A DNA stretch of 64,000 bases from NCBI GenBank assembly GCA_964518875.1, contig CAZFHI010000007.1:1-64000 (forward strand), given 5' to 3'. Below, piece by piece: positions 17,641-25,566 of this stretch (the stretch's first letter is position 1; each line of letters opens with the position of its first letter). The position numbers and the translations under genes were made by a program. This stretch comes from DTU024 sp964518875 (GTDB taxonomy: Bacteria > Bacillota > Clostridia > Christensenellales > Aristaeellaceae). Below the pieces are notes generated by a model. It did no database searches, was not told the DNA's origin, and worked only from the letters and a program-made list of their open reading frames with translations.

Positions 17641-18875
17641 AAGAATTTAAAACCGTATTTAATTACGAGTTTAAAACGCTGTTTTTTAAGAAAAGCGCCG
17701 TTATATCAACCATAGTAATTGCGGTCATAGTGTTCGTGCTATGCAATATACCGAGATTTCAACTATGGTTTTCATCGGACGACGACGCTGAAAACGAGCG
17801 GAACCCTTACGCAATAATAACAAAAGACACGGGCTATGTGTTTGAGAATAACGATATGGAGCCTGAGCTTAAACAGGCGCTCATGCTCGATGATGAAAAA
17901 ATATATTCTTCCCGCGACGAACTTGTTTCCGCCATAACGAACAACGTTGTTAAGATGGGTTTTGTCGTTCAGGGACCGCTTAAATATGAGTCCATATGGC
18001 TTGACAAGGAGCTTGAGTATGGAGCGGAATCCATGTTTTCCGAGCTGTTAAGGCAAATGCATATTTCATCAATATTAGCGCAAAAAGGCTTTACGCCTCA
18101 GGAAATCGCGAATTTACAGTACGCGCAGGTGGAAAGCACGTCAACGGTTTTGGGCAAAGACATGTCAAGCAACACGCTTGTGGCTTTCGCGCTTTTGTTT
18201 ATAGTTTACATGCTTGTGCTTATGTACGGCAACGTAACAAGCACCGTAATAGCGAGGGAAAAGGACAGCCGGACGATGGAGCTGCTTATTACTTCGACCA
18301 ACGCTTCAAACCTTATATTAGGCAAGGTTGCGGCAAGCGGACTGAGCGCAATAATACAGATGGGAATAATAACGCTTGCGGGATTTTTGGGCTTTGCTAT
18401 AAACAGGGAGCTTATGCCTGAAATTGTTACGTTTGCTTTAAGCAGCACGCTTACTACGGAATACATAGCAAGCTACCTGTACTTCAGCATAATAGGCTAC
18501 ATTTTGTACTTGTTCCTGTACGCTGCGATGGGCTCAACCGTAAGCAAGATGGAGGACGTCGCTTCTTCAACAGGTCCCATAACGCTGCTTTTCGTGTTAG
18601 GCTATTTTGTGTCGTCTATGGCTATGGCGGACCCTGAAAACATATTCGTTGTTGTAATGTCAATAATACCGTTTACAAGCGTTATGGTAATGCCGTTCAG
18701 GTCTGCTGTCGCCACGGTTCCTATGTGGCAGTATATTTTAAGCGGAGGGCTGCTGATTGCCACAACCGTATTATTGGCGCTGCTTTCCATACGCATATAC
18801 CGCCAGGGCACGCTTAACTACGGCAATAAGACAAGCTTTTTCAAATCCATAAAAATGGCGTTTACAAAAAACTGA
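17637..18875 (+). CDS. ABC-2 type exporter permease (NatB-like)
   Basis: This 412-residue permease has one N-terminal membrane helix (about 20-40), a large extracytoplasmic domain (about 45-175) and five or six clustered C-terminal helices. That is the layout of the ABC2_membrane_3/NatB family. The conserved segment IAREKDSRTMELLITST, which contacts the ATPase, is visible near residue 205. The start codon overlaps the ATPase stop codon (ATGA), so the two are coupled partners. The substrate is unknown; NatAB-type systems export sodium or small toxic molecules. If the ATPase frameshift is genuine, this permease would lack its cognate motor. Confidence 0.9.
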   Translation: MKEFKTVFNYEFKTLFFKKSAVISTIVIAVIVFVLCNIPRFQLWFSSDDDAENERNPYAIITKDTGYVFENNDMEPELKQALMLDDEKIYSSRDELVSAITNNVVKMGFVVQGPLKYESIWLDKELEYGAESMFSELLRQMHISSILAQKGFTPQEIANLQYAQVESTSTVLGKDMSSNTLVAFALLFIVYMLVLMYGNVTSTVIAREKDSRTMELLITSTNASNLILGKVAASGLSAIIQMGIITLAGFLGFAINRELMPEIVTFALSSTLTTEYIASYLYFSIIGYILYLFLYAAMGSTVSKMEDVASSTGPITLLFVLGYFVSSMAMADPENIFVVVMSIIPFTSVMVMPFRSAVATVPMWQYILSGGLLIATTVLLALLSIRIYRQGTLNYGNKTSFFKSIKMAFTKN

Positions 18876-18898
18876 TACGCGCTGTGTAAATTAAATAT

Positions 18899-18928
18899 AA
18901 GGCGCGTGGCACTAACGGCGCCTTTCGT
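18899..18928 (+). terminator. Terminator after the ABC permease
   Basis: AAGGCGC (18899-18905) pairs with GCGCCTT (18918-18924) and is followed by a short T-run (TTTCGT). It lies 24 bp after the permease stop. Confidence 0.55.
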
Positions 18929-18932
18929 ATAA

Positions 18933-18970
18933 AAAAGCTTGCTTAAACAATATCGTTTAAGCAAGCTTTT
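18933..18970. terminator. Strong bidirectional terminator
   Basis: A perfect 16-bp stem (18933-18948 with 18955-18970) encloses a 6-nt loop. The arms begin with AAAA and end with TTTT, so the hairpin can stop both the plus-strand exporter operon and the convergent pduL unit. Confidence 0.85.
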
Positions 18971-19005
18971 AATGCTTTAAAGCAACAATTATATGGTTTT
19001 TGGCT

Positions 19006-19572
19006 TTACAGCACTATCTCGCCGTACACTTCGCCAAAAGCGGCCGCGGCGTTACATTCGTCCGTATCTATATGCATGGCGTCCGAGTAGTTTTCGCTTA
19101 CGCGTATTACGGTATCGCCAAATGTTAAAGCGCGGCCTCCCTTATTTACGTTTACGCTTACAATCTGCCCGTCCTTAACACCTAACTTCGCGGCGGATTC
19201 AGGAGTTAAATGCACATGACGCTTTGCTACTATTAAGCCTTCCTTTAAATCTATCTCGCCCTTTGGACCTATTATTTTGCATGGCGAGGAGCCTTCAAGG
19301 TGACCGCTTTCACGTACAAGGGGGGTAATTCCTAAGCTTCTTGCATCAGTAAATGAAACCTCCACCTGGGTATGTTTACGGCATGGCCCTAAAATGCGCA
19401 GGCTTAACTCGCCCTTTGGTCCTACTACCTTTACCTTTTCTTCGGCTGCGAACTGGCCGGGCTGCGACAGGCTTTTCTTATGTGTAAGAGTTGCTCCTTT
19501 GCCAAAAAGCACCTCAAGATGCTCCTGGGTTACATGCACGTGGCGTGCTGATGTTTCTACTAATACTTCCAT
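19006..19572 (-). CDS. pduL: Phosphate propanoyltransferase, PduL type
   Basis: PduL-type enzymes exchange CoA and phosphate on short acyl groups, forming propionyl- or acetyl-phosphate. Two copies of the PTAC beta-barrel signature are visible: SARHVHVT near the N-terminus and AKRHVHLTPESA near residue 108, whose histidines bind zinc. No microcompartment shell genes lie nearby, and no encapsulation peptide is apparent, so it probably serves as a free phosphotransacetylase for ATP production. The frame opens 12 codons upstream, but the ATG at 19572 has the only good ribosome site (AAAGGTG), giving 188 residues. Confidence 0.88.
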   Translation of the reverse strand: MEVLVETSARHVHVTQEHLEVLFGKGATLTHKKSLSQPGQFAAEEKVKVVGPKGELSLRILGPCRKHTQVEVSFTDARSLGITPLVRESGHLEGSSPCKIIGPKGEIDLKEGLIVAKRHVHLTPESAAKLGVKDGQIVSVNVNKGGRALTFGDTVIRVSENYSDAMHIDTDECNAAAAFGEVYGEIVL

Positions 19573-19627
19573 GATTTCACCTTTCCCTTCCATTATGTTT
19601 ATACCCAATTTTTTGGGTTTTAAGCGT

Positions 19628-20359
19628 TTACAGCGGCCTTATGAGTATAAGGGGAGTAAGCTCGGCCCCCTGGCCGGATGGATTGTCCTGCATAGCGTCC
19701 TGCAATTCCTGGTCGCTGAGCGGAAAAGCGTCGCACTTGCCTATTACGTTGCGGTCAAAGTCGTTAGCGTCCATAAGCACCGTGGGTATTCCCGTCTTTT
19801 CGTATAATTCGTTGCAGAGCTCATCTCCGTTTGACGGGTTCACAAGAGCCAGATCCTTATATATATCAAAATCTGAGCGGTCGTAAAAGCCGTCTATACC
19901 CGCGACGCCTTTACCGCATACGTTGTAGAAAACGCCTTTTACGCCAAAAGGCTTCGTAACGGCGGACAAAAACGCCGCCAAGAGCACCCTTGGCAGACCG
20001 CATTCGTTGATTACAAGCTGCAGCTTGTGGGGTTCGTGCATGCCTATGCCTGTGGAGTTTTCGCCTGCAAAGCGCCACATAAGGTTAGCGAAAAAGCCGG
20101 GTTTGATGTCTTCCCGCTTATGCACATTTCCTGTGCACATGGCCATAACCTTGGCGCCAAAAGACAGGCAGTCGCCAGGACGGTAAAGCGGCGTTACGTA
20201 CTTTGCCACCAAGTCAAACATGCTTTCTCCTACCTGCACGAAATGCGTCTGTATAGCAAAGCGGTCGTAGCGGCTGCCGTCCTCACCGCTCACTGTACCT
20301 CTGTCAAAATATGTTATGTCCTGGTACACGCGCTTTTGTTCTTCTAAGTTCTTGCTCAT
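19628..20359 (-). CDS. CofE-like (coenzyme F420-0:L-glutamate ligase family) protein
   Basis: The 243-residue sequence matches the CofE/F420 ligase fold. Features seen are RFAIQTHFVQVGESM, YRPGDCLSFGAKVMAMCTGNV, GMHEPHKLQLVI, TKPFGVKGVFYNVCGKG, and a DANDF segment. True CofE adds glutamate to coenzyme F420-0. Firmicutes of this kind are not known F420 producers, and no other F420 gene lies in the window, so the substrate is probably different. The start follows GGAGGGGG at about 20365. It is 55 bp upstream of pduL on the same strand, so co-transcription is likely. Confidence 0.75.
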   Translation of the reverse strand: MSKNLEEQKRVYQDITYFDRGTVSGEDGSRYDRFAIQTHFVQVGESMFDLVAKYVTPLYRPGDCLSFGAKVMAMCTGNVHKREDIKPGFFANLMWRFAGENSTGIGMHEPHKLQLVINECGLPRVLLAAFLSAVTKPFGVKGVFYNVCGKGVAGIDGFYDRSDFDIYKDLALVNPSNGDELCNELYEKTGIPTVLMDANDFDRNVIGKCDAFPLSDQELQDAMQDNPSGQGAELTPLILIRPL

Positions 20360-20651
20360 ATCCCCCTCCTGTGCAAAAGCATTCTACATTATGCGTTATA
20401 TACTGTCAATTGCAAAGAATATAAAAAAACGCAAAATACAAACGCGTCAAAACATAATTACGCAAATTGAGCACGAAAACTAGCTTGTTACGATAAATTT
20501 TTGCTCGTATGCAAAATACGCGTTTTAAGGAATTCAATTCCAATTTTCAAAGAATTTATAATTTGCCGCAGCGCCTTACAAACTGCTTTAAGCAAATTGA
20601 ATTTAGGCGTCGGATATGATAAAGTATGTGGAAAATAAGGAGGAGAGAACA

Positions 20652-22037
20652 TTGCAAAACGAACTTATGCATTTAGCGAAAGAGCATTTTGTAACGGGCG
20701 CTTCTACGGAGCTGCGTATACAGCGAAACCGTGTGAGAAGGGTTGCGCTGCTTAAAGGCAACCTTGTAAACAATACGCGCAGCGAATCAAAAGGTCTTTG
20801 CGCGAGAGTTTATAAAGACGGAATGTATGGCTTTGCTTCGTCGACGGATTTAAGCCGAGAAGCCATTAAAAGCGCCATTGACGCTGCGGGAGACAATGCG
20901 GACTTTCTTTCAAAGCGCGCAAAGAAAAAAAACAAGGGCTTAGCTCAAATAGAAAAGGGAAGCCGCCCTGACGATATGGAAATGAAAGACCTGCCCCAGC
21001 AAGTATATATAGACTTTCTTAAAGAGCTTGACAGTCTTATTGAAAAGCGCTACGACAAGCTGCTTTCAAGAACCTTAATTGTTTCCTGCGATTCTTTTGA
21101 AAAAATTATACAGACTTCAGATGGATATTCAGCCAATATCGTAGCGCCGAGAAGCTATGTATATGTTTTTCTATCCGCAGAATCCAAGGACGGAAAGCCT
21201 GTGGAGCTTTTTTTCACGGCAGGCAATGGCGGCACGTTCGATTTAAACTTTGACGATCCCGCTAATCTTATTCCGCGGCTGGATAAGCTGTATGAGGATT
21301 TGCTAAAAAAGGCGGAGGGCGTATATGCCGAAGCGGGCAAAAAAACCTGCATTTTGTCAGGAGAGCTTGCCGGAATGCTGGCGCATGAAGCCGTCGGCCA
21401 TACGGTTGAAGCAGACCTTGTTTTAGGCGGATCTGTCGCGCTAAACCGTTTAAACCAGCAGGTCGCAAGCCCGCTTGTAGGCCTTGTGGACTTTGCCAAT
21501 ACGGCCTTCGGAAAGACTGTTCCGCTACCCGTATATGTTGACGATGAAGGCACCGTCGCCAGGGACTGCGTTTTAATAGAAAACGGTATACTTAAAAACT
21601 ATATGGTAAACAGAGAGCTTGCGAATGTGTTCAACATGCGGCCATTGGGCAACGCGAGGGCTTGGAACTTTAACGACGAACCGCTCGTGCGCATGCGCAA
21701 TACGTTTATTCTTCCGGGAGAAAGCAAGCTTGAAGAAATGATTTCTTCAATAGACGACGGCTATTATCTGCTTTCGAGCTCAAACGGTCAGGCCGATACC
21801 ACAGGCGAATTCATGTTCGGCATTAACTGTGGGTATGAAATTAAAAATGGTAAATTGGGCAGAGCCATACTCGACACCACGGTTTCAGGCATAGCTTTTG
21901 AAATGCTCAAAACGGTTTCCATGGTCGGGGATGAAGTAACCCTTGGTTCTTCAGGATTCTGCGGCAAAAAGCAGCCGATGTCCGTAAGCCTTGGAGGACC
22001 GGCCATAAAATGTGAAATCAATATAGGAGGAAGATAG
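20652..22037 (+). CDS. tldD: Metalloprotease TldD
   Basis: TldD is the zinc peptidase subunit of the TldD/TldE heterodimer, which degrades unfolded peptides and matures some modified peptides and antitoxins. The catalytic HExxxH motif is seen as HEAVGH near residue 245, followed by an acidic ligand in VEADL. The C-terminal segments GEFMFGINCGYEI and GSSGFCGK are typical of the family. The frame opens with ATG at 20616, but that codon overlaps a -10-like TATGAT (20615-20620) and lacks a ribosome site. TTG at 20652 follows AAGGAGGAG and gives 462 residues. The stop codon abuts pmbA. Confidence 0.92.
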   Translation: MQNELMHLAKEHFVTGASTELRIQRNRVRRVALLKGNLVNNTRSESKGLCARVYKDGMYGFASSTDLSREAIKSAIDAAGDNADFLSKRAKKKNKGLAQIEKGSRPDDMEMKDLPQQVYIDFLKELDSLIEKRYDKLLSRTLIVSCDSFEKIIQTSDGYSANIVAPRSYVYVFLSAESKDGKPVELFFTAGNGGTFDLNFDDPANLIPRLDKLYEDLLKKAEGVYAEAGKKTCILSGELAGMLAHEAVGHTVEADLVLGGSVALNRLNQQVASPLVGLVDFANTAFGKTVPLPVYVDDEGTVARDCVLIENGILKNYMVNRELANVFNMRPLGNARAWNFNDEPLVRMRNTFILPGESKLEEMISSIDDGYYLLSSSNGQADTTGEFMFGINCGYEIKNGKLGRAILDTTVSGIAFEMLKTVSMVGDEVTLGSSGFCGKKQPMSVSLGGPAIKCEINIGGR

Positions 22038-23330
22038 ATGAAAACTCCATATGAAATAGCTTCTTACGCAATTGAACGCCTTGCTGAAAAGGGCGCTGAG
22101 GATATAAGCGTATCCTGCCACGAGGGCGTTAAAAATGAACTCAACACAGAAAATGGGGAATTTTCCCTTCTGCGCACAACGGCGGACAAAGGCCTTGGCC
22201 TTACATGCATAGTTAAGCACAAAAAAGGTTCTGTTTCCTGCAACGATTTAACAAAGGAAGGCGTGGACAAAGCCGTTGACGAAGCGCTGCTGTCTGCTCA
22301 AAGCGCAAACGAAGACCCCGCTTGGGAGATAAGTCATGAGCCGGTCAAAAAGTCTTACTCATTTGGAAAACTATATGACAAAGAAAAGATGTTCTTAAGG
22401 GCAAAGGAATTTCTTGATACCGTAAAAAGGGACTACCCAAACGCAAGCGTTATGGATTTTGTTGTGTCCCACGATAGCTCGAACGGGCTTTACCTTAACA
22501 ACCATGGCGTGCGCTTTGATACCGATATGTCCTGTTATTCCGTCAGCGCCACAGTAACGGGCAGGGACGGCGGCAAAGGCTCTTCCATGAATTACAGGAC
22601 TGTTTTAAGCTACGATCTGGATAAGCCGCTTATAGAGCTTGCAGATTTTAAACTGCTGCTGCAAAACGTGTCAAAAAGCGTGCACACAGAAACGTTTAAG
22701 GGCAAGGGCGTATTTCCTGTGGTGCTTTCCCCTTCATGCTTTGAAACGCTTCTTTCCTCCGCGCTGGGAGCCTTCGCTTCAGGAAGCTCGCTGCTTGAAA
22801 ACACAAGCGTGTGGAAGAACAGCTTGAATAAAAGCGTGGCGTCGTCGAATCTTACAGTATCTGTGGATCCCTTTGACAAAAAAATTGTCTGCCCCAGCAT
22901 GTATACTTCCGAAGGCTATGAATCCGGGGCGTACAGCATAATAGAGGAAGGCATACTAAAGAACTTCATGCTTTCAGCCTACTTTGCGAATAAATTAGAT
23001 CTTAAGCGCTCGCCTAACGACGACAGCAGCTTTATAGTAAAGCCGGGGGATAAAAGCCTGGACGATATTATAGGCGGCATAGAAAAGGGCCTTCTCGTGG
23101 ACCGCTTTTCAGGCGGCATGCCGGCTTCAAACGGCGAGTTTTCCGGGGTGGCCAAGAACTCATTTATAATAGAAAACGGTAAAATAACAAAGGCCGCCGC
23201 GGAAACAATGATTTCAGGCAACCTTGCGCAAATGCTTAATTCTATAACAGCGCTTTCAATAGAAACGCTGGAAACAGGCTATATGTCTTTGCCTTACGCT
23301 GCTGTTGACGGAATAACAATATCGGCATAA
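22038..23330 (+). CDS. pmbA: TldE/PmbA family partner subunit
   Basis: This 430-residue protein is the non-catalytic partner of TldD and lacks the HExxxH motif. Family features include NTENGEFSLLRTTADKGLGLT, SAQSANEDPAW, and the C-terminal RFSGGMPASNGEFSGVAKNSFIIENG. It starts directly after the tldD stop, with the ribosome site GGAGGAAG inside the tldD end, so the two subunits are made in a coupled way. PmbA/TldE in enterobacteria is needed for microcin B17 maturation and CcdA turnover; no peptide precursor gene is evident beside this pair. Confidence 0.93.
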   Translation: MKTPYEIASYAIERLAEKGAEDISVSCHEGVKNELNTENGEFSLLRTTADKGLGLTCIVKHKKGSVSCNDLTKEGVDKAVDEALLSAQSANEDPAWEISHEPVKKSYSFGKLYDKEKMFLRAKEFLDTVKRDYPNASVMDFVVSHDSSNGLYLNNHGVRFDTDMSCYSVSATVTGRDGGKGSSMNYRTVLSYDLDKPLIELADFKLLLQNVSKSVHTETFKGKGVFPVVLSPSCFETLLSSALGAFASGSSLLENTSVWKNSLNKSVASSNLTVSVDPFDKKIVCPSMYTSEGYESGAYSIIEEGILKNFMLSAYFANKLDLKRSPNDDSSFIVKPGDKSLDDIIGGIEKGLLVDRFSGGMPASNGEFSGVAKNSFIIENGKITKAAAETMISGNLAQMLNSITALSIETLETGYMSLPYAAVDGITISA

Positions 23331-23369
23331 AGGCATAGGATCCTTAAAAAATATAAATGCGGATTAATT

Positions 23370-23397
23370 AAACGGCGCAGAACGTTCTGCGCCGTTT
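23370..23397. terminator. Terminator after pmbA
   Basis: A perfect 28-bp palindrome (14-bp arms, AAACGGCGCAGAAC) lies 40 bp after the pmbA stop. The arms end in TTT, so it can form a strong hairpin on either strand. Confidence 0.7.
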
Positions 23398-23402
23398 AAC
23401 GT

Positions 23403-23547
23403 TAAAGCTACAAAGAATAAAGCGCTCAGGTGAATATGGAGCGCGCCTGCGCCTTCAAGTCGATGGTACTGGCCGCATTTCAAGACGCTTTTAAAAGTCT
23501 GTCAGCCGCATGTCTTTTCTCGGGCCGCCGCGAAAGCTAACAATAAA
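23403..23547 (+). repeat. Repeat copy A (left flank of the phage-derived cassette)
   Basis: This segment has two modules. R1 (23403-23458) contains the duplicated, degenerate 3' tip of the phosphosugar mutase gene, with its last ten codons recognisable on the minus strand. R2 (about 23453-23537) matches 25432-25518 at about 86 percent by eye. R2 contains GATGGTACTGG, the hallmark of the 3' half of 5S rRNA, and a following AAAAGTCTGTCAGCCGC like the 5S 3' end. After R2 a degenerate copy of the R1 start recurs. The modules are in the order R1-R2, whereas copy B is R2-R1. Confidence 0.75.
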
Positions 23548-23580
23548 AACCGCTGGCTTTTTACAGCACAGCGGCTTTTA
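23548..23580. terminator. Terminator of the phage-derived cassette
   Basis: CCGCTG (23550-23555) pairs with CAGCGG (23569-23574). A-rich DNA to the left gives a U-run on the minus strand, the direction of the cassette genes; TTTTA follows on the plus strand. Confidence 0.55.
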
Positions 23581-23599
23581 TATATTAAATAATTTCTTC

Positions 23600-23791
23600 T
23601 TATTTTTCATATCCTATAATAAATTTGTTTATAATGTCTTCAATGGGTTCACGATAATTAGTTTCTTTACGGTACTTTCTCAATGCAATAAAATCAACTA
23701 TTGGCTCACCCTTTGAAGACCTATTTTGCCATTCCCACCCAGGAAACTCTTTATTATTAGCCTTTGTCTCTGTATAATCTTTTTCGCTCAT
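23600..23791 (-). CDS. Small hypothetical protein, possible immunity partner
   Basis: This 63-residue, charged protein has no recognised family. It follows the toxin-like gene after 15 bp on the same strand and has a ribosome site (GAAGG) seven bases before its ATG. A small gene directly downstream of a polymorphic-toxin-like gene is often its immunity factor; that role is inferred from position only. The length is short for known immunity families and it could be a truncated remnant. Confidence 0.5.
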   Translation of the reverse strand: MSEKDYTETKANNKEFPGWEWQNRSSKGEPIVDFIALRKYRKETNYREPIEDIINKFIIGYEK

Positions 23792-23806
23792 ATTCTAACC
23801 TTCTTA

Positions 23807-24646
23807 CTAATCATCGACGCCATATTTTTCGATAAGCTTTCTCGCAGCTATTTCATCTATTATCATTCTCTTATTATAAGGTCCTCCAATGTAATAAGCA
23901 CCAAACTCTTTACGATAAAATGGTATTAATTTAGTTATTACATCAAGTATCATATATCCATCATTACCAGCTTCAATACTTTTTTTAACCGCAAATGCAG
24001 TTAATCTTCCGCCAATATTTTCATACTTCTTTTCCCCTTTAAAATTAGGATTGTGTTTATTGTTGTGCGGTGCAGCTTCAATAAGTGAAAGATGTGTAAA
24101 CTCACGCTCTTGTTTAAAAGCTATCCTTCCTTGAACTTCTCCATCGTCTGTTTTAATTTCATAAACTTCATTACCTTTTTTTACTTCTTCGCTCCAATTA
24201 AATTCCCGTCCATTGCTATCTTTAACTTTAGGCTTTGCAGGCACAATAGTAGACTTAACAACCTCCACTGTCTTATGGTTAACAAGCCCTTTTGTATTTA
24301 TTATTGTACCATTTTTAGCGCCTTTATTCAATTTTTCATTGCTCTTTTCTTTGCCTTTTTCAGCACCTTCAATGCTTTGGACATCAGGCTGTGAGCTTGT
24401 TTCCCCCTTATTTAAATAGCTTAATTTCTTACCTTTTAGTTCTTTGGGGCCCTTTGTAATCTTTCCTTCCTCGCTGATAAAAACCTTTGAGCCGTTTTTC
24501 AGGGTAATCCATTGACCCTTTTCATTTCTATTATTGCTATCAAAAGCTGTTTTCTTACCTTGCAACATATATTTTATCTCTTGTGCTTCTTCCAATATAT
24601 CGAGCAGATAAATATATATTTGCAGCATCTTAATTCTTCTATTCAT
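23807..24646 (-). CDS. Phage-derived toxin-like protein with C-terminal acetyltransferase-like domain
   Basis: The 279-residue product has three parts. The N-terminal helix (1-40) leads into ITLKNGSKVFISEEG and KGPKELKGKK, a linker of the kind seen in phage MuF-type and other polymorphic toxin carriers. A Lys/Glu/Asn-rich hinge spans about 75-135. The C-terminal 130 residues resemble a GNAT acetyltransferase: HLSLIEAAPHN, YENIGGRLTAFAVKKSIEAG and a FYRKEFGAYY segment fit the acetyl-CoA-binding and C-terminal strands. The start at 24646 has GGAG seven bases upstream; the frame opens eight codons earlier inside the previous gene. The target is unknown. Confidence 0.6.
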   Translation of the reverse strand: MNRRIKMLQIYIYLLDILEEAQEIKYMLQGKKTAFDSNNRNEKGQWITLKNGSKVFISEEGKITKGPKELKGKKLSYLNKGETSSQPDVQSIEGAEKGKEKSNEKLNKGAKNGTIINTKGLVNHKTVEVVKSTIVPAKPKVKDSNGREFNWSEEVKKGNEVYEIKTDDGEVQGRIAFKQEREFTHLSLIEAAPHNNKHNPNFKGEKKYENIGGRLTAFAVKKSIEAGNDGYMILDVITKLIPFYRKEFGAYYIGGPYNKRMIIDEIAARKLIEKYGVDD

Positions 24647-24650
24647 AAAA

Positions 24651-24980
24651 CTATCTCCAAAGCAGCCCATAATCGGTGCTTAAATTATCCTTTTTAGGGT
24701 CTTTCCCCACCGCCTCATCAGTTTGCGGGCTTATATAGATCTCACCAGCTAACAAATGTTCATATTGATATAAAAGGTTGGCAGTTTCATGTATTAGTCC
24801 TGAAAGCATCGGCACATTAAGCGCCACTACCTCTCCATCTTCAAAACGTATGCTTATAAGCCAGCATTTAAGTATCTCGTGCCATCTTACCTGAACATCA
24901 AAAATAACATTTTCTCCGTTTATATCGACTGTTAATTTATAACTCTGATTTAAATTATCTGATAATATAAATTCTTTCAT
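24651..24980 (-). CDS. Phage baseplate plug-like protein (DUF6983 type)
   Basis: This 109-residue beta-rich protein has the pattern of small phage tail baseplate plug proteins. After an N-terminal strand come VDINGENVIFDVQVRW, CWLISI, EDGEVVALNVPML, and at the C-terminus GEIYI, then DPKKDNLSTDYGLLW. I recognise the pattern from myovirus-like baseplate clusters, not from a database match. The start at 24980 has AAGAAGGTG upstream; an alternative TTG start lies seven codons earlier. It sits between a truncated phage gene and the toxin-like gene, consistent with a surviving piece of a prophage tail module. Confidence 0.6.
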   Translation of the reverse strand: MKEFILSDNLNQSYKLTVDINGENVIFDVQVRWHEILKCWLISIRFEDGEVVALNVPMLSGLIHETANLLYQYEHLLAGEIYISPQTDEAVGKDPKKDNLSTDYGLLWR

Positions 24981-25014
24981 GACAGCACCTTCTTGAACCA
25001 ATTTCGTACATTAT

Positions 25015-25383
25015 TTATGCCTTTTTTACTGTATTAACAGCGTTATTCACTTTCCCGTCAGTATAAGGGCTTCTATACCAAGTTATATCAGATAAAACGC
25101 TAGGATTCTGGTCTTCAACTACCTGCGTAGGTTCAAGCTTTCCATTGCTTCTATGCTTCTTTTTACTTTTAGCTACAGGCGCAGTTACTATCATTTCTTT
25201 AAACACCAGAGTTGCCAGCATAGCATAATTAACGTGCTGTTTATCCTTAACGTCTTCGGCGTTTTCAGCCAGCTCCAATATATGCTGGCGCTCTATCTTG
25301 ACAACCGCATCAAACGAATAACATTTTCCCCATAAATTATATGCACTCTCTGTACAGGTCTTTTCAATATCAGCACGCCTCCT
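25015..25383 (-). pseudogene. 5'-truncated phage gene fragment
   Basis: The annotated-size frame from TTG 25278 gives 87 residues, but the same frame stays open up to 25383 with protein-like sequence (IEKTCTESAYNLWGKC, then SFDAVVKIERQHILELAEN). No ATG, GTG or TTG start exists in that upstream part, and a stop codon lies at 25384-25386. This indicates that the beginning of a longer gene was lost, with the break 20-50 bp from repeat copy B. The remaining part ends 34 bp before the baseplate plug-like gene. The original function is unknown; the context suggests a phage tail protein. Confidence 0.5.
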
Positions 25384-25399
25384 TTAATTGCAATATAAA

Positions 25400-25420
25400 A
25401 CCGCCGGCTAAGCCGGCGGT
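25400..25420 (-). terminator. Terminator downstream of the phosphosugar mutase gene
   Basis: ACCGCCGGC (25400-25408) pairs with GCCGGCGGT (25412-25420) around a TAA loop. On the minus strand it is followed by TTTTATATT. It lies beyond repeat copy B, about 115 bp past the mutase stop. Confidence 0.7.
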
Positions 25421-25430
25421 ATGCACCGCG

Positions 25431-25566
25431 TCTTCAAGGCGATGGTACTGGCCGCATCTCAAAACGCTTTGAAAAGTCTGTCAACCGCAATTCTTTTTTC
25501 AGACCGCCGCTAAAGCTACAAAGAATAAAACGTTCAGGTGAATATGAAGCGCACCTGCGCTTCAAG
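25431..25566 (+). repeat. Repeat copy B (right flank of the phage-derived cassette)
   Basis: Module R2 (25432-25518) is followed by R1 (25511-25566). R1 here is the genuine 3' end of the mutase coding sequence and its downstream DNA; copy A carries a mutated duplicate with an extra base. R2 contains GATGGTACTGG and GAAAAGTCTGTCAACCGC followed by a T-rich run, resembling the 3' half and terminator of a 5S rRNA gene on the plus strand. The cassette of phage fragments lies between the two R2 copies. Confidence 0.75.

Noticed and set aside
19601..19620. ACCCAA-TTTT-TTGGGT hairpin between pduL and the CofE-like gene
   Set aside because: Only six base pairs, and the U-run is on the plus strand, opposite to the direction of both genes.
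24092..24419. Plus-strand hydrophobic frames opposite the toxin-like gene
   Set aside because: They mirror a Lys/Glu-rich region on the minus strand, which automatically gives Phe/Leu-rich antisense frames; no ribosome site.
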